Shown here: in pieces, positions 1 to 34,180 of the stretch
Position numbering within the stretch: the first letter of the stretch is position 1
Layout of the letters: each line of letters opens with the position of its first letter
Source of the DNA: Gorsachius magnificus
Taxonomy: Eukaryota > Chordata > Aves > Pelecaniformes > Ardeidae
DNA: 64,000 bases
Assembly (NCBI GenBank): GCA_034008185.1
Contig: CM067081.1
Coordinates: 84,464,765 to 84,528,764, forward strand
Direction: 5' to 3'
Position numbers and translations under genes: made by a program
The notes under the pieces: model-generated
The model's input: the letters and a program-made list of their open reading frames with translations, nothing else
Told to the model about the DNA's origin: nothing
Databases searched by the model: none

Positions 1-1253
1 GGGAACCCACTGTTCTTGCCGTTGAGCAATGATGAATAAAGCAGATGAAAGTGCTTCCAAATGCTGGGCTGCTTCTTATCTTCAACTTCAGTTAGTCTCC
101 CAATATTAACTACTCTGGCAGAGACACAGCTCATTCATGCCCTTTATAAGATATACAATTAAATCAGAAGTTGGATTTTCTGGTGATACGTTTTCTTTTT
201 GCACTTATCAATGAAATCCTGGCTCCGGGCTTTATTGTCATTAACTTCAATATTGGCATTAACTTCAGTGAGAAACATTATTTTTCCTTAGAAGGTCTTT
301 TCTCATTTTAACGCTATCCATTGATGCAGTGGAAGCAGAGGGAGAGCGGGATCCGTCAGTTCTAATGAGTCTTTAAACGGCTAAAGAACTGAACTGATGT
401 ATTCGTATCCCAAATGCAGATGTCAGAGAAGAAATAAGCTTGGGGTTTTTAATGTTCTCACCAGGGAAATCTGGGATTCAGGTATCATTTTATTCTGATC
501 CCTTTGTGACACTACAATGCTCCAGTCTTCAAGCTGGCGGGAAGTCAAAGATCCAATAAATTCCTTTTAAAAAAACCCCACATTGCTGCCAATATTATAT
601 ATCATTGTGAAATAAATATTTCACAAATTTTTTTTTACTTTATGGTTGACTTGATTATCACATATGTTCAGTAACAGCAAAAATTATCTCTTGCAAAGCT
701 ATCAGTATGAATTAATGATTATGATATTATCCAGTGCTTCTTTTGCTTCAGTATAATCCAGTATTTATAGGTATGTGTAGCTGACGCTATAAAGTATTCA
801 GAAATCTTTCTGATACCAAAAGACTATATGTCTCACCCACTTAAAAAAATCAGTAAATATTTTCTTATTATTCTATAAAGACAGAGATACCTATAGCTGT
901 CATTTTTTTTCCTTCCCTTTCTCTTTCTACTTGCACATACATATATAAGGTGATGTTTGCATGTATTTTCTAAAAAAATTAGTCCATGGGTAGCTATGTC
1001 TTGGGTTTTCTCCATTATTGTCCGCATGAAATATATTTTGTAACTAACTGTCATCTAACTTTACCTTCTTCTGCAGAAGTTGTTTTACATTTGGGTACAG
1101 AATGACACTTGTTAGTCATCTCCATACTTTTAATTGGAAAATATTCTCTGTAAGAGTCTGATCTCTTATATGTTGCAAGTGTGTCTTCTTCTGGGAAAAA
1201 GGGATTATCTTGCATTTCTTAACTTTCATTTCTTGTCTTCCATTGCCATGAAG
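1..1253 (+). other. BMX: BMX intron (upstream part, partial)
   Basis: AT-rich non-coding sequence upstream of the first visible BMX exon. No exon with kinase similarity is seen in it, and the short open frames have no recognisable content. It ends at the AG acceptor just before 1254. I see no repeat that I can name. Confidence 0.7.
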
Positions 1254-1411
1254 GTATCTTAATGTGGGAGGTGTTCACTTTGGGAAAGCAGCCCTATGAG
1301 CTCTATGATAACATGCAGGTGATTGAGAAAGTTTCTCAAGGATACAGACTTTACAGACCGCAACTGGTTTCGGACGTCATCTGCCAGATAATGTACAACT
1401 GCTGGCATGAG
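1254..1411 (+). CDS. BMX: BMX penultimate coding exon
   Basis: The exon is 158 nt. It opens with two bases that complete a split Gly codon and ends on the complete codon GAG. The acceptor is AAG|GTATC and the donor is GAG|GTATGC. It encodes the kinase C-lobe helices with the MWEVF and CWHE motifs typical of tyrosine kinases. Confidence 0.95.
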
Positions 1412-2506
1412 GTATGCACATCTGCACATACAAAAAGGAGAAAACGAAATAATAGGAGTCATTAGGAGTCCCTGTTGAACTAGTTGGACTGTTGCTGAAC
1501 TAGTGTTCCTAGTGGAAAATAACCCTTATAAAAGCCATCACTTGTATGTAGTACATTCTGTAGAGCAACCTAGTTCAGGACATTGTTAGTACAGGAAACA
1601 GGGCATAAAGAAAGATCGGCTCCCTTCTTTTCAGAACCACATATTTAAGCAAATAACAGTAAAATGCCCTTCAACATAAACATAATATACAGGATGAGAT
1701 TCTGCTCGTCTAATTTTAATGGTTTAAAATTTTGGGTGCTGAGCTAAGCTAATTGTCTAAATTTCTTAAATGATTACAGGACCATTCCTGATACCTCTCC
1801 ATGGTCATTTGTCCTTTCTGTCTTAGCCACCACAGAATAAAAGATATCTGCTTTCCTATACAGAGATCTTAAAGAGAAAATGTAGATGAAACCTCTACCT
1901 TTTTAGATAGCTAAAGCTGTGTGAAATAACCCTACCCATAGAATGAGAAGGATGTGTTACCCCATCTGTGAGTCTTCTAGGAGCTTTAAGTCAAATGCTA
2001 ATCATGCTCACTTTATTTTGAGATCTGCATCTTCTGTGCCAAGAATTGTCCTGATTTATTGTTCCTTTTTGTCTAAATTTTAGTCAGCTGTCTGTGGACC
2101 ATGACTTGTTTCTCACTGGCAACAAAGAACTGTTTGGCACGTTATTGGTGATAACATGGAATGACAGCGATGTTTGGGGGTTTTTTTAATATAATTGTCA
2201 TAAAAATGAGAAAAATCACTTTTATTTGAGGACATGCTAATGCAAAGAAATAATATTAAACTATCACAACATAAGATAAATATAAAAAGTAACTTTAATT
2301 TTCTTTACCTCATAATCATCACTGTCTCTACGAATTTCTGCATGCTAAAATCAAGAAAAACTAATGCAAATTACAGTTCCTGAATGATTTCAAAATTAAA
2401 TAACCATACCCATCATCTTTGCTTCATTTAGCTACCAGAAAAGCGCCCTGCCTTTTATCAGCTCTTATCATTTTTTGAGGCACTGAGAGAAGACAACCAA
2501 GCTTGA
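1254..2506 (+). CDS. BMX: BMX non-receptor tyrosine kinase, C-terminal two exons (partial gene)
   Basis: BMX is a TEC-family cytoplasmic tyrosine kinase (PH-TH-SH3-like-SH2-kinase order) acting downstream of PI3K and receptor signalling. Only the end of the C-terminal kinase lobe is present. The coding segments are 1254-1411 and 2432-2506. The first encodes the kinase segment with MWEVFTLGKQPYELYDN, then LYRPQLVSD and IMYNCWHE. The second encodes LPEKRPAFYQLLSFFEAL and a short acidic tail ending at TGA 2504-2506. The 158-nt length and phase of the first exon agree with the matching TEC-family exon as I remember it. The wording is closer to BMX than to BTK or TEC (GKQPY.LYDN), and BMX is the expected neighbour of ACE2 in vertebrates. 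The gene enters from the left edge, so its N-terminal domains lie outside. It converges on ACE2. Confidence 0.95.
1412..2431 (+). other. BMX: Last BMX intron
   Basis: A 1020-bp intron with donor GTATGC and acceptor TTTAG. It is AT-rich and I see no named repeat or coding segment. Confidence 0.85.
2432..2506 (+). CDS. BMX: BMX last coding exon
   Basis: The exon contributes 75 coding nt in phase 0, after the acceptor TTTAG|CTACC. It encodes LPEKRPAF, the conserved Arg-containing end of the tyrosine kinase domain, then a short tail and stop TGA at 2504-2506. Confidence 0.95.
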   Translation, partial: LPEKRPAFYQLLSFFEALREDNQA

Positions 2507-3570
2507 AAAAGAAGATTCAGAAACAGATGTCTGTGCATACTGGATCCATATCACCTGTCTTCTCTACAAGAGCTAAATCTGAAATCTGCCTGACATTAGC
2601 CACCCCTATTGTTCTGTATATTAGTGTTCTCCTCATTTAATCAGGGAGTTGACTGAGAAGTGTATGGAGAAAGCTTTTGCAACACTCCGTGGGTGACAGA
2701 ATTTGGAAGGATGCTGTGGAAGAATATAATTTATTTGCTTAGTGTTGTCTCAAAAGACCTCTCAGACACTGAGAAATATATACCCATTGTGTAGGCTCCT
2801 TCAGTGCTTCCAGGCTGTCATTATTTGGCCTTAACTGGAAATGTGAACTGGGAAATATATGCTTGTTAGGTTTTCTGATTATCATAACTCATCTGAATGT
2901 GGTTTTTTCTTTGTAATCACTTGAAGCTGACGCTTGAAGTCAAATTTAGAACTGCTGCAAGTGACAGCAACATAAATAGTTATAGTCTTGCTTTCAGTTA
3001 CTTAGAAATTACTACTGGTAAAACATTATATCAGTTTGCTTACCAGTACCATTGACTTTAGTTTCAGCCCTCAGGGTGTACATTTGATTTTGAATTTATT
3101 CTGAGCTACTTATCTAAGATAATTGCAACTTTGCAGCATATGAGTTGTTTACTAGAGTGTTATTGCTTCCCACTACAGGTAAAAATAACAAAAAAAGAAA
3201 AAAGTTTTATGCAGAGTTCCATAGTCATTGCAATAGTAAATGGTAAATTTGCTAATCTCTGTAAAACCCAAAGAGCAAAAATTTGAAGAGAACTGAAAAT
3301 GTTATTATTATACTTAGCCAAATATTTTACCACTGAGGAGCTGAAATTTGGCTCCTGATGTTAACACTTCCATAGAGCACCCAACTTTCAAATGTGCATA
3401 GCACTACAAAAATTAGGTCTAACTTCAGTAAGTCTAGAGATACCAAATACATCCGAAGCTACGTACTTATAACGCGGGCATCTAAACTTAGACACTGACA
3501 TTTGTAAAATGCTGACCTAATCTGTATAAAATAAAGAGGGTTTAAAATAAAGAAAGGTCTGGAAAAAATC
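2507..3570 (+). other. BMX: Probable BMX 3' UTR
   Basis: Non-coding sequence after the BMX stop codon. The first strong polyadenylation hexamers are two AATAAA copies at 3530-3535 and 3546-3551, followed by a T/G-rich stretch near 3580-3610. The extent is inferred from these signals only. Confidence 0.4.
3530..3551 (+). terminator. BMX: Candidate BMX polyadenylation signals (two AATAAA)
   Basis: AATAAA occurs at 3530-3535 and again at 3546-3551, about 1.0 kb past the BMX stop. T/G-rich sequence follows within about 60 bp, as a cleavage site would need. No transcript evidence is available. Confidence 0.35.
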
Positions 3571-4837
3571 CTCTCCCTCCTTGTATTTGAGCTAGTTCAT
3601 TGTGTGATGCCTCTAAGAGCCCAAGTGACATCTGCTTGCCCTTTCCCTGATGGAGCTGGCCCAGCCCTAGCAGGGACCCCTCTGCAGCTCCAGTTTGAGC
3701 TCACCTGAACCTAAGGAGTCAGAAATTCAGGGGAGGAAGAAACTAAGGTCTCTGGCCAGCCAGAGGCTCCAGTACCTGTGCTTGCCAGCATTATCTGGTC
3801 CCAACGCTGAAAGCTGGCTAGCAGAGAGCATCCCTGTCTACATGAAGAGCTGTGTACGTGTTTAAGGGAAAGCAGCATTTGGGGTCGTGCAAATGACTGT
3901 GGGGATTTACACAAGCCTGGGGGGACCATGGGAGGCTGCTCATGAGGGAAAAGGAGTGAATGGTATGATGTTGCCTGTGCATCAAGCTGGGCCAGAGACA
4001 GGGTGAGGAAGGAGTGCTGACGCAGATAAAATATGAGAGGAGGGGGAGCACCCCCAGCACAGAGGGCACGAGGTATTGTTGGGGCTAATGCATGTGGCTG
4101 ATTTTTTTTAATAAAAGCGTTGTCTTTTTATTTCTGTTCTTCCAACATCCTGCTGTATTTTTTTTAGTGGCTTTATGTGTTGACAATTCTGAATGGTGTT
4201 TTTTTGATTCATAGCACAGCTTTTAAAATTAATGGCTTTGAAAAGAAAGCTTTGCCTTAATGGAAACGTTCATCTTAACAACAGATCTGAAGATGCCTGG
4301 CATGACTAATTACATTATTTGATTGTTTCTAGCTTTGCCATTCCCTTTTTCTGTTACTGAACAGAAAGTAAGAAGACCGCATAGAGTTGAATTATTTATC
4401 TTAAAAGTTCAGCTAAAGTACTAAGGTTTGGTGGTATTACGACAATGGTATATGTGGTGCAGGTAGGCAACTTAAAAATTATTTTCATTCCTTTACACTC
4501 CTGTCTAGTTTGCAGCTAATCAGTGTCATCTGCCTCCCATTTTGAACCGTCTCATTTGATGGTCTTGTCTCTTAAATAGGAAGTGAGTGTGGAGCATTAG
4601 GACAGTGTTTTGTGAGCCCACAGAGTCCACCTGTATGTTTTCAGATATCTGTTTGACTGCTTTCTACGGTTTCTGATAATTTTGGAGGCCTATGAGTTTT
4701 TCATGTAGGCTCATGTTTGCTACTGGCTCTTTGTCAGGAACGCAGGACTGAGTAGAGACCTTGTGCCTCTCAGTGATCCTGGTGTGTACACAACAACTGT
4801 GCTGGCATGGTGGCAGGTACGGCATGGGACCTACAAG
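3571..4837. other. Spacer between convergent BMX and ACE2
   Basis: No gene is seen. The 3.7-4.07 kb part is GC-richer and gives overlapping stop-free frames on the minus strand that look like chance. The rest is AT-rich. The spacer separates two genes that end tail-to-tail. Confidence 0.6.
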
Positions 4838-5110
4838 ACACAGGATTGTAGAAAAGCTGGCTGGAAGGGACCTCTGGAGGTCAACCAGCCAAACTGCTCA
4901 CTCAGGGTGGGACTGTTCGCACCGCTGGCTCAGCCGTACCTTTGTCTGCCTGAGATCTGAACCCTTCTAAAGGTGGGGATCCCACAGCCTCTCCCAGAAC
5001 ATGGAAGAGGCAACCTGTTCTGGTGCTCCACTACCCTCCTTGTGAACTGTTTTTCTTCTTCAGCTGCAACTTGAACCTCCCAAGCCTCAATCTAATGCCC
5101 CTGTAGGTAA
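4838..5110 (-). mobile_element. CR1 LINE 3' fragment (degraded)
   Basis: The plus strand shows the reverse complement of the CR1 3' region: a run like GGCTGGAAGGGACCTCTGGA near 4858, then AGGCAACCTGTTCTGGTGC near 5008, then a stretch like the segment before it in CR1. The element therefore runs on the minus strand, is 5'-truncated, and is diverged with a disrupted frame. It sits just downstream of the inferred ACE2 3' end. Boundaries are approximate. Confidence 0.7.
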
Positions 5111-5223
5111 TAGTGCAACTTGTAGTAGGCAGTATTCGTAATGCAGGATTTGTAATAGCGGAGGCAATGGCTAAGGTACTGAAAAAAAAAGCAGCAAACT
5201 TCAACCATTTAGTATTAAGGAAG

Positions 5224-5229
5224 TTTATT
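5224..5229 (-). terminator. ACE2: Candidate ACE2 polyadenylation signal
   Basis: TTTATT on the plus strand reads AATAAA on the minus strand, 737 nt past the ACE2 stop codon. A T-rich run on the minus strand follows within about 50 nt (the A-run near 5180). The distance is reasonable for an ACE2 3' UTR. Transcript ends are not known. Confidence 0.45.
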
Positions 5230-5965
5230 CCATTTTTAGATGACAGCATAACACAGAGAGTAGTTTGTTTTGTGTTTTGTTTGTTTGTTTCTTTGTTTTT
5301 TTCTGAGGAATTATGGGCTATTTGGCCTCTACAATACTTATTAAGCAAACAGAAAAATAACTTATGTTACAACTCCCTAACAAAGTTCCAGTGCTTGTTA
5401 GTCTTCATCCAGTATCCATTTTACATTGATACAGATTTCCTAAAGGTGCAAAAATTGCAGTTATTTCATATCAAATTGAAGTCTTCATCACTAAGGTTCT
5501 TCTGGTGGACAGGGGTTTTTTTTCTCACTGTCTATGAGACACACTTTTGAGGTCTCCATCTGGAAAGATCAAGATGTTCCTCACGGGCATCAGGAGTATG
5601 TGAGTTATTCTTATGTCTGTCTTGATCTCTATAGAACGGAATACTTCCAAGTTTTTGTATCTCATTACAGAGGAAACAATGAGAAGTTGGATGCAGCACA
5701 CTCATGAAAAACAGCACAAATAGTGTGTAATAGTATGCGCATAATTCACCAAGCAGCCACAGGACTTATATATCTCCAATTTTTGTATGTTTTCTAGTTA
5801 TCACATAAGCAGCAGATTTAGCTGTTGTTGCCTATGAACCAGTAGATTAATGATCAACCAGAAGACATTATGTTTGATGACATCCAGAGTGTTTTGGTCC
5901 TTGCTAGGCACTATTGTTAAAAGTGAAATGAAAAAAACAAGAAACCCTTAGGGTACCCATGTCTT
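5230..5965 (-). other. ACE2: Probable ACE2 3' UTR
   Basis: Non-coding sequence between the ACE2 stop codon and the AATAAA candidate. It includes a GTTT-type simple repeat at about 5262-5307 (AAAC-rich on the transcript). Open frames here on both strands are short and have no recognisable content. Confidence 0.5.
5262..5307. repeat. Imperfect (GTTT)n simple repeat
   Basis: A T-rich run with spaced G residues and about four near-perfect GTTT units in its middle. It lies within the presumed ACE2 3' UTR. Confidence 0.7.
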
Positions 5966-30135
<24,170 letters not shown>

Positions 30136-30177
30136 ACTTGTTTCCAGGCTGAGAACCTTCCAACAAAGTAGGTTTCC

Positions 30178-30224
30178 TCAGGTAAGCTTCTTTGTCGGGC
30201 TCTGTCTCATCAGCCTTCAAGCAT
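30178..30224 (-). promoter_or_regulatory. ACE2: Two short upstream ORFs in the presumed ACE2 5' leader
   Basis: An ATG at 30224 opens a 4-codon frame that stops at 30210-30212. Its TGA shares its last base with a second ATG at 30210, which opens a 10-codon frame stopping at 30178-30180, 43 nt before the ACE2 ATG. Both count only if transcription starts upstream of 30224, as the TATA position predicts. The first is then so close to the cap that it may be skipped. Confidence 0.5.
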
Positions 30225-30266
30225 GGCTAGTGTGAAGAAAAAAGGGCTGAATCCAACTTGCTGGGC

Positions 30267-30274
30267 CTTTTATA
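30267..30274 (-). promoter_or_regulatory. ACE2: ACE2 TATA box (TATAAAAG)
   Basis: CTTTTATA on the plus strand reads TATAAAAG on the coding strand, 132-139 nt upstream of the ACE2 ATG. A start site about 25-30 nt downstream (near 30240) would give a leader of about 100 nt. This is the best TATA match directly upstream of exon 1. Confidence 0.6.
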
Positions 30275-30335
30275 GGTTTTATCCATTGTAGGAGAGAAAG
30301 GAAAAAGTTTTTTATAAAAAGCCAAATAAACAAAA

Positions 30336-30348
30336 GTCAATGATTAAC
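30336..30348 (-). promoter_or_regulatory. ACE2: HNF1-like site upstream of ACE2
   Basis: The coding strand reads GTTAATCATTGAC, which matches the HNF1 consensus GTTAATNATTAAC except at one position. It lies 62 bp upstream of the TATA box. HNF1 factors are known regulators of mammalian ACE2. Binding in this bird is inferred. Confidence 0.6.
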
Positions 30349-31339
30349 TTTGGAAAAACATAATTTCTCCTGCCATTTTATAGCCTTCTTATAAAAGGCT
30401 TTTACTTTTGGTTAATGTTTCTCAAATGTGCTGTCAATGATACAGCTGGTCGCTTTATCTACAGCCTGCCCGTGTCTTTGGTAGCTCAGAATCCGTGAAT
30501 CCTTTAACAGGTTGGTGATAAGCTGTAAAAATATTTAGAAAATTCACTGAAACACCAAGCCATGAACCTTAACTCCCAGGCAGGAAGAAACCCTGGTTAG
30601 CCTGACATAGGGTACATGGCTGGGTGTTTGGGCCCATGGCTTGGCAAAGCTTGAGTAATTTGGAGAATATATCTCATTTTCAAAGCAACTGGGACAGGTA
30701 AAACCAGGTTTTTAGAGGTGTTCACTGAAGTATCAAAAAGTAGCAAGAGACTTTGTGGGATCACAGCATCTTGTGTAGACACCTAATCTGAACTATAAAT
30801 CAACTGGATTTAAGTACTAAGGTGACTTAGACTACTAAAATGACTCCAGTTTAATATCTAAATACCTTTGCTAATCTAGCTAGGAACCTAGCACTTACTG
30901 CAAATCAATGGGAAAATCAATGCATGAATTAGTTCTGGAAATGCAGCTTGGGTTGAGTGTTATCGATCAGACAATACCTTAGTACTTTTTAAATTAGCCT
31001 ATTTCTGCTTAGGATCACTTGGTTGGTTTTGGTTTGGATTTGTTTGTTTCTTGGCGGGGACTTTTTGAGACACAACTCTGCAGCCACATCCATGGGGTTG
31101 ATTTCCAGTTCCCAGCAGAGCTTCTCTGAAACCACTATGAGTCCGTCTACATGGGAGCAGCAGCAATCAGCCCCTTCATTTCCAAACCCCAAGAAAGGAG
31201 CTCCAGCCCTCCCATCTGCAACGGGCTGAACACAGCACATTCTCAGCAGGGCCACCAGCAGCAGGCATCCCCAGCAAGAACAGCCAGAAACCAGGGACCT
31301 CAAGGAAGCACCTTGCTTCAGTATTTTGTGATACCCATG

Positions 31340-31391
31340 TTCTGTGGACCAGGGACAAGTGATCGTTCTGTGGACCAGGGAAAAGTGATCT
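31340..31391. repeat. Tandem duplication, 2 x 26 bp
   Basis: Units at 31340-31365 and 31366-31391 share TTCTGTGGACCAGGGA and AAGTGATC with two mismatches. Confidence 0.95.
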
Positions 31392-31674
31392 CTGTCAACC
31401 ATGCGCAATCCTCCAAAAATAATTTTTTTTTCAAGGGAAAGCCAACAACATTTACGCAACCTTTCCCCAGAGGTCACATTCCCTAAATTGCGTGTTACTC
31501 TTCTTGGTGCCATCCAGACTCACCACATTTTGTGCTTCCTCAGTGATGGTGTCCACATCTGATCAGAATCGAAACCTTATCAATGATCAGTAGAGTAATC
31601 ACAGTCTGCATCTTACACGCTGGACCTTGCTGATTACCTCACACCTTCTTTCTGTTCCAGTTGCGACCTTTCCT

Positions 31675-31862
31675 GGTAGCACTGCTCAGCTGTGCCCCTT
31701 TTTGCCTCTGTACGTCTGGTTCTAGGGTGGCACTAATTAGCGCATTTTGAATTTGTCTGGGCTGAAGTCCATCACACTGATTTCAGACCATTGTTCCAAT
31801 TTTTTATGCTCATTTGGAATTGTGATCCTTCAAAGGACTCCCAGCTTGGCAGTGTATCCTAT
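31675..31862 (-). mobile_element. Ancient CR1/L2-like LINE remnant
   Basis: The plus strand carries phrases such as GATTTCAGACCATTGTTCCA, TCATTTGGAATTGTGATCC and CTCCCAGCTTGGCAGTGT. They match, in order, the reverse complement of an old LINE coding region seen across amniotes, as I remember it. It is heavily diverged and frame-broken, with approximate limits. The family name is uncertain without a repeat library. Confidence 0.55.
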
Positions 31863-33779
31863 GGGATACAGCAAGGCCCAAAAGACCTACCACTTAAAAC
31901 AGCCCCTCTTCTTGACTGAGAACCATGGAGCCTATTTTTTAAATAATTATGTGTCTTTTGTTATTCTTGTCTAGTTCATCATTCCTTAATTTGCCAGTGA
32001 AACTGTCACGTGGTGGAATGTTGAAAGGTTTCTGTGTTGCTGTTTCATCTGTTGTCTGTCAGAGCAGAGAATTATGTCTATTATTAGCTTGATATGATTT
32101 TTTCTCCTCCAGTAGAGAACAGGGACTATGTTGACTATTTGCTTCAACTCTTATTTACTCTTCTATGCTGGTAAGTTAACTAACTGCACAATCACTGAAC
32201 CCAGTACTTTTTAGGGTACTAAAACAGAGCTTGCTGATCCAAAATTTCCTTTTTACATGCAGGTGTTATTTTTTTCTGCCTGTACAGTACTCTTGTGCCT
32301 TCCTCAGGGGCAGCCCTGATAGCTGCCATCTCCCTGCTGTGGTGCAGAAGTCTCCTGTGCTCCTCACTCCAGCCTGCGGCTGCCACCTGCCCATGCACAG
32401 CCCCGTAACCCTGAGGGGTGCCTGCATGAACCAGGGGCCCCCCAGCAGTGGGATACTTGGGGGGATACCTGGAGGAGAGAGAAGGGTGTCACCTCATTTT
32501 GTAAGGGGAGGGCATCTGCACCTGCATTTAAGTGTCTGTGCAAGCATTGTGGTGAGCTGAAAATGTAGCAGGGAGAGTCACGCTGAATTATGCTGCTAAT
32601 TTTCAGGCTTGTTTCTAAGTTCTTTTCTCTTGCATACCTAAACGCAATACTTGATATCACATCTGAGGAATAATACAAGAATTACACCCCATCTTTTTGC
32701 CATTACCTTAACACAAGAGAAAAAACTTTATGCTGTGAGATGAATTAGCACAAACTTATGTTTTGAAAACCAGCATTACAACAGTGGGGAGCCACTGGTC
32801 TCCACGCACATCACACTTTCATGGATGGATTTGCTCCCATTGAGCAGACACATGGGAGACTACTGGATACATATTTGTTTATGTCAGTCTTACTGCCATG
32901 GCAGGCTTTCTGCAGGATGGCCAGGCTCTGAGCTGGCAGTGATTTGTGTAGCCTGAGATGGTGACAGCAGGTCTACGGGGAGAGGATGCCATCCATTCTC
33001 AGATGAGCTGGGAGCATTTCTTGGAGTGCACCTTCAGGCTGATCTGGAAAGCTGGTGAGAGCACAGAGACAACTTGTGCCACAGCAAAAAGGAAACAGCA
33101 GACAACTGAGAAAGGAAAGCACCTCGAGCCCCTTCAGGAAATCCAAACCTCCAGCAAGAGCAGCAAGGCAGCAGCCATTGAATTTGGGTGATAGGAGAAG
33201 AGCAACTGGGAGTTAAAAACTGGTCTCAGCAAAATACATTGTTGTATGTGAGGGCGGCCAGCCTGCTTGGCTCGGAGCAAAGACAGCTGTGTCAGTTTGC
33301 CACCGCCACGATACAAAGGCTGCAGGTAACCCGACATGATAACACAGACTCGTTCTCCTCCAGCGTGCCAGTCCTCCCCTCTGCCCCTCGGGTCTGCAGT
33401 GTGAGCTGTGGCTCCCAGCTCCTACCTGGTATTCCCAGTCCAGTAGTCCCCAGAGTCCAAGTTGCCCGACATCTGCTTAAATAGCTGTCCACCAGTGTTC
33501 ATCTGTACCCTGGCTCAGTTAGAGCAGTTTTCTGCCTCATCACTCATGTTGTTGGCTGAGCTGTGCTATGAAGCTAGGACTGCAATAACAGAGAATTGCA
33601 TTTAGGGCATGCCTCAATAAGAAACCACTGTCTTGCGCATTGGGCACCACACACCCTTAAAATTGCTTAAAATACCATTATCAGGACATTTTTCCAGGCA
33701 GGAGCACTGCTTACGCTCTCTGCTGCACTTTGTCATTCTGCCTAGCGCATAGAAGACGGACATAAACGTTGCTCAGTCA

Positions 33780-34180
33780 CCGATTTGCAGAGAGGGGCTC
33801 TGAAGGGCTGTGGCTGCATGGTGCTGGGGCTGCCTGGCCTGGAGCACCCCCAGGGAGGATGAGCTGTGGCGGGACAGCCACCCCACCACCCGCACGGGGC
33901 TGCAGCTACCCCACGCTCCACCGCTCCTCTGCCCTTTGCCAAAGAGCGGTTCACATCAGTTAAATACCTGGCAAATCCTTGCTCTGAGGGCTTCCCGCAA
34001 AGTGGCTTTGTGGAGGCAGCGGACGGCCCGGGGGTGGCTTCAGCCACTCCGCACCTCGCCCTGATAGAGCAGACGTGCTTGGAGAGGGGCCGCGCCGCAG
34101 CAGGTGCACCTGGGCATCGCTGGGGGGCAATCCCACATCCTCTCCCTCTTCCTCGTGCTTCCAACTGGGGGTTGGGCAAA
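33780..34180. promoter_or_regulatory. GC-rich, CpG-containing stretch 3.6-4.0 kb upstream of ACE2
   Basis: This roughly 400-bp stretch is visibly richer in G+C and CpG than its surroundings and gives stop-poor frames on both strands. It could be a distal regulatory element, an alternative promoter or a GC-rich repeat. Nothing in the sequence separates these. Confidence 0.3.

Noticed and set aside
4761..4970. Short plus-strand frames near 4.8-4.97 kb
   Set aside because: They overlap the CR1 fragment and read its antisense strand.
5113..5550. 145-codon plus-strand frame in the ACE2 3' UTR region
   Set aside because: The Phe/Leu-rich translation comes from T-rich repeats (GTTT-type) and is antisense to the ACE2 3' UTR.
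30989..31513. 174-codon minus-strand frame upstream of ACE2
   Set aside because: It contains the 26-bp tandem duplication and no recognisable domain. It is most likely chance.
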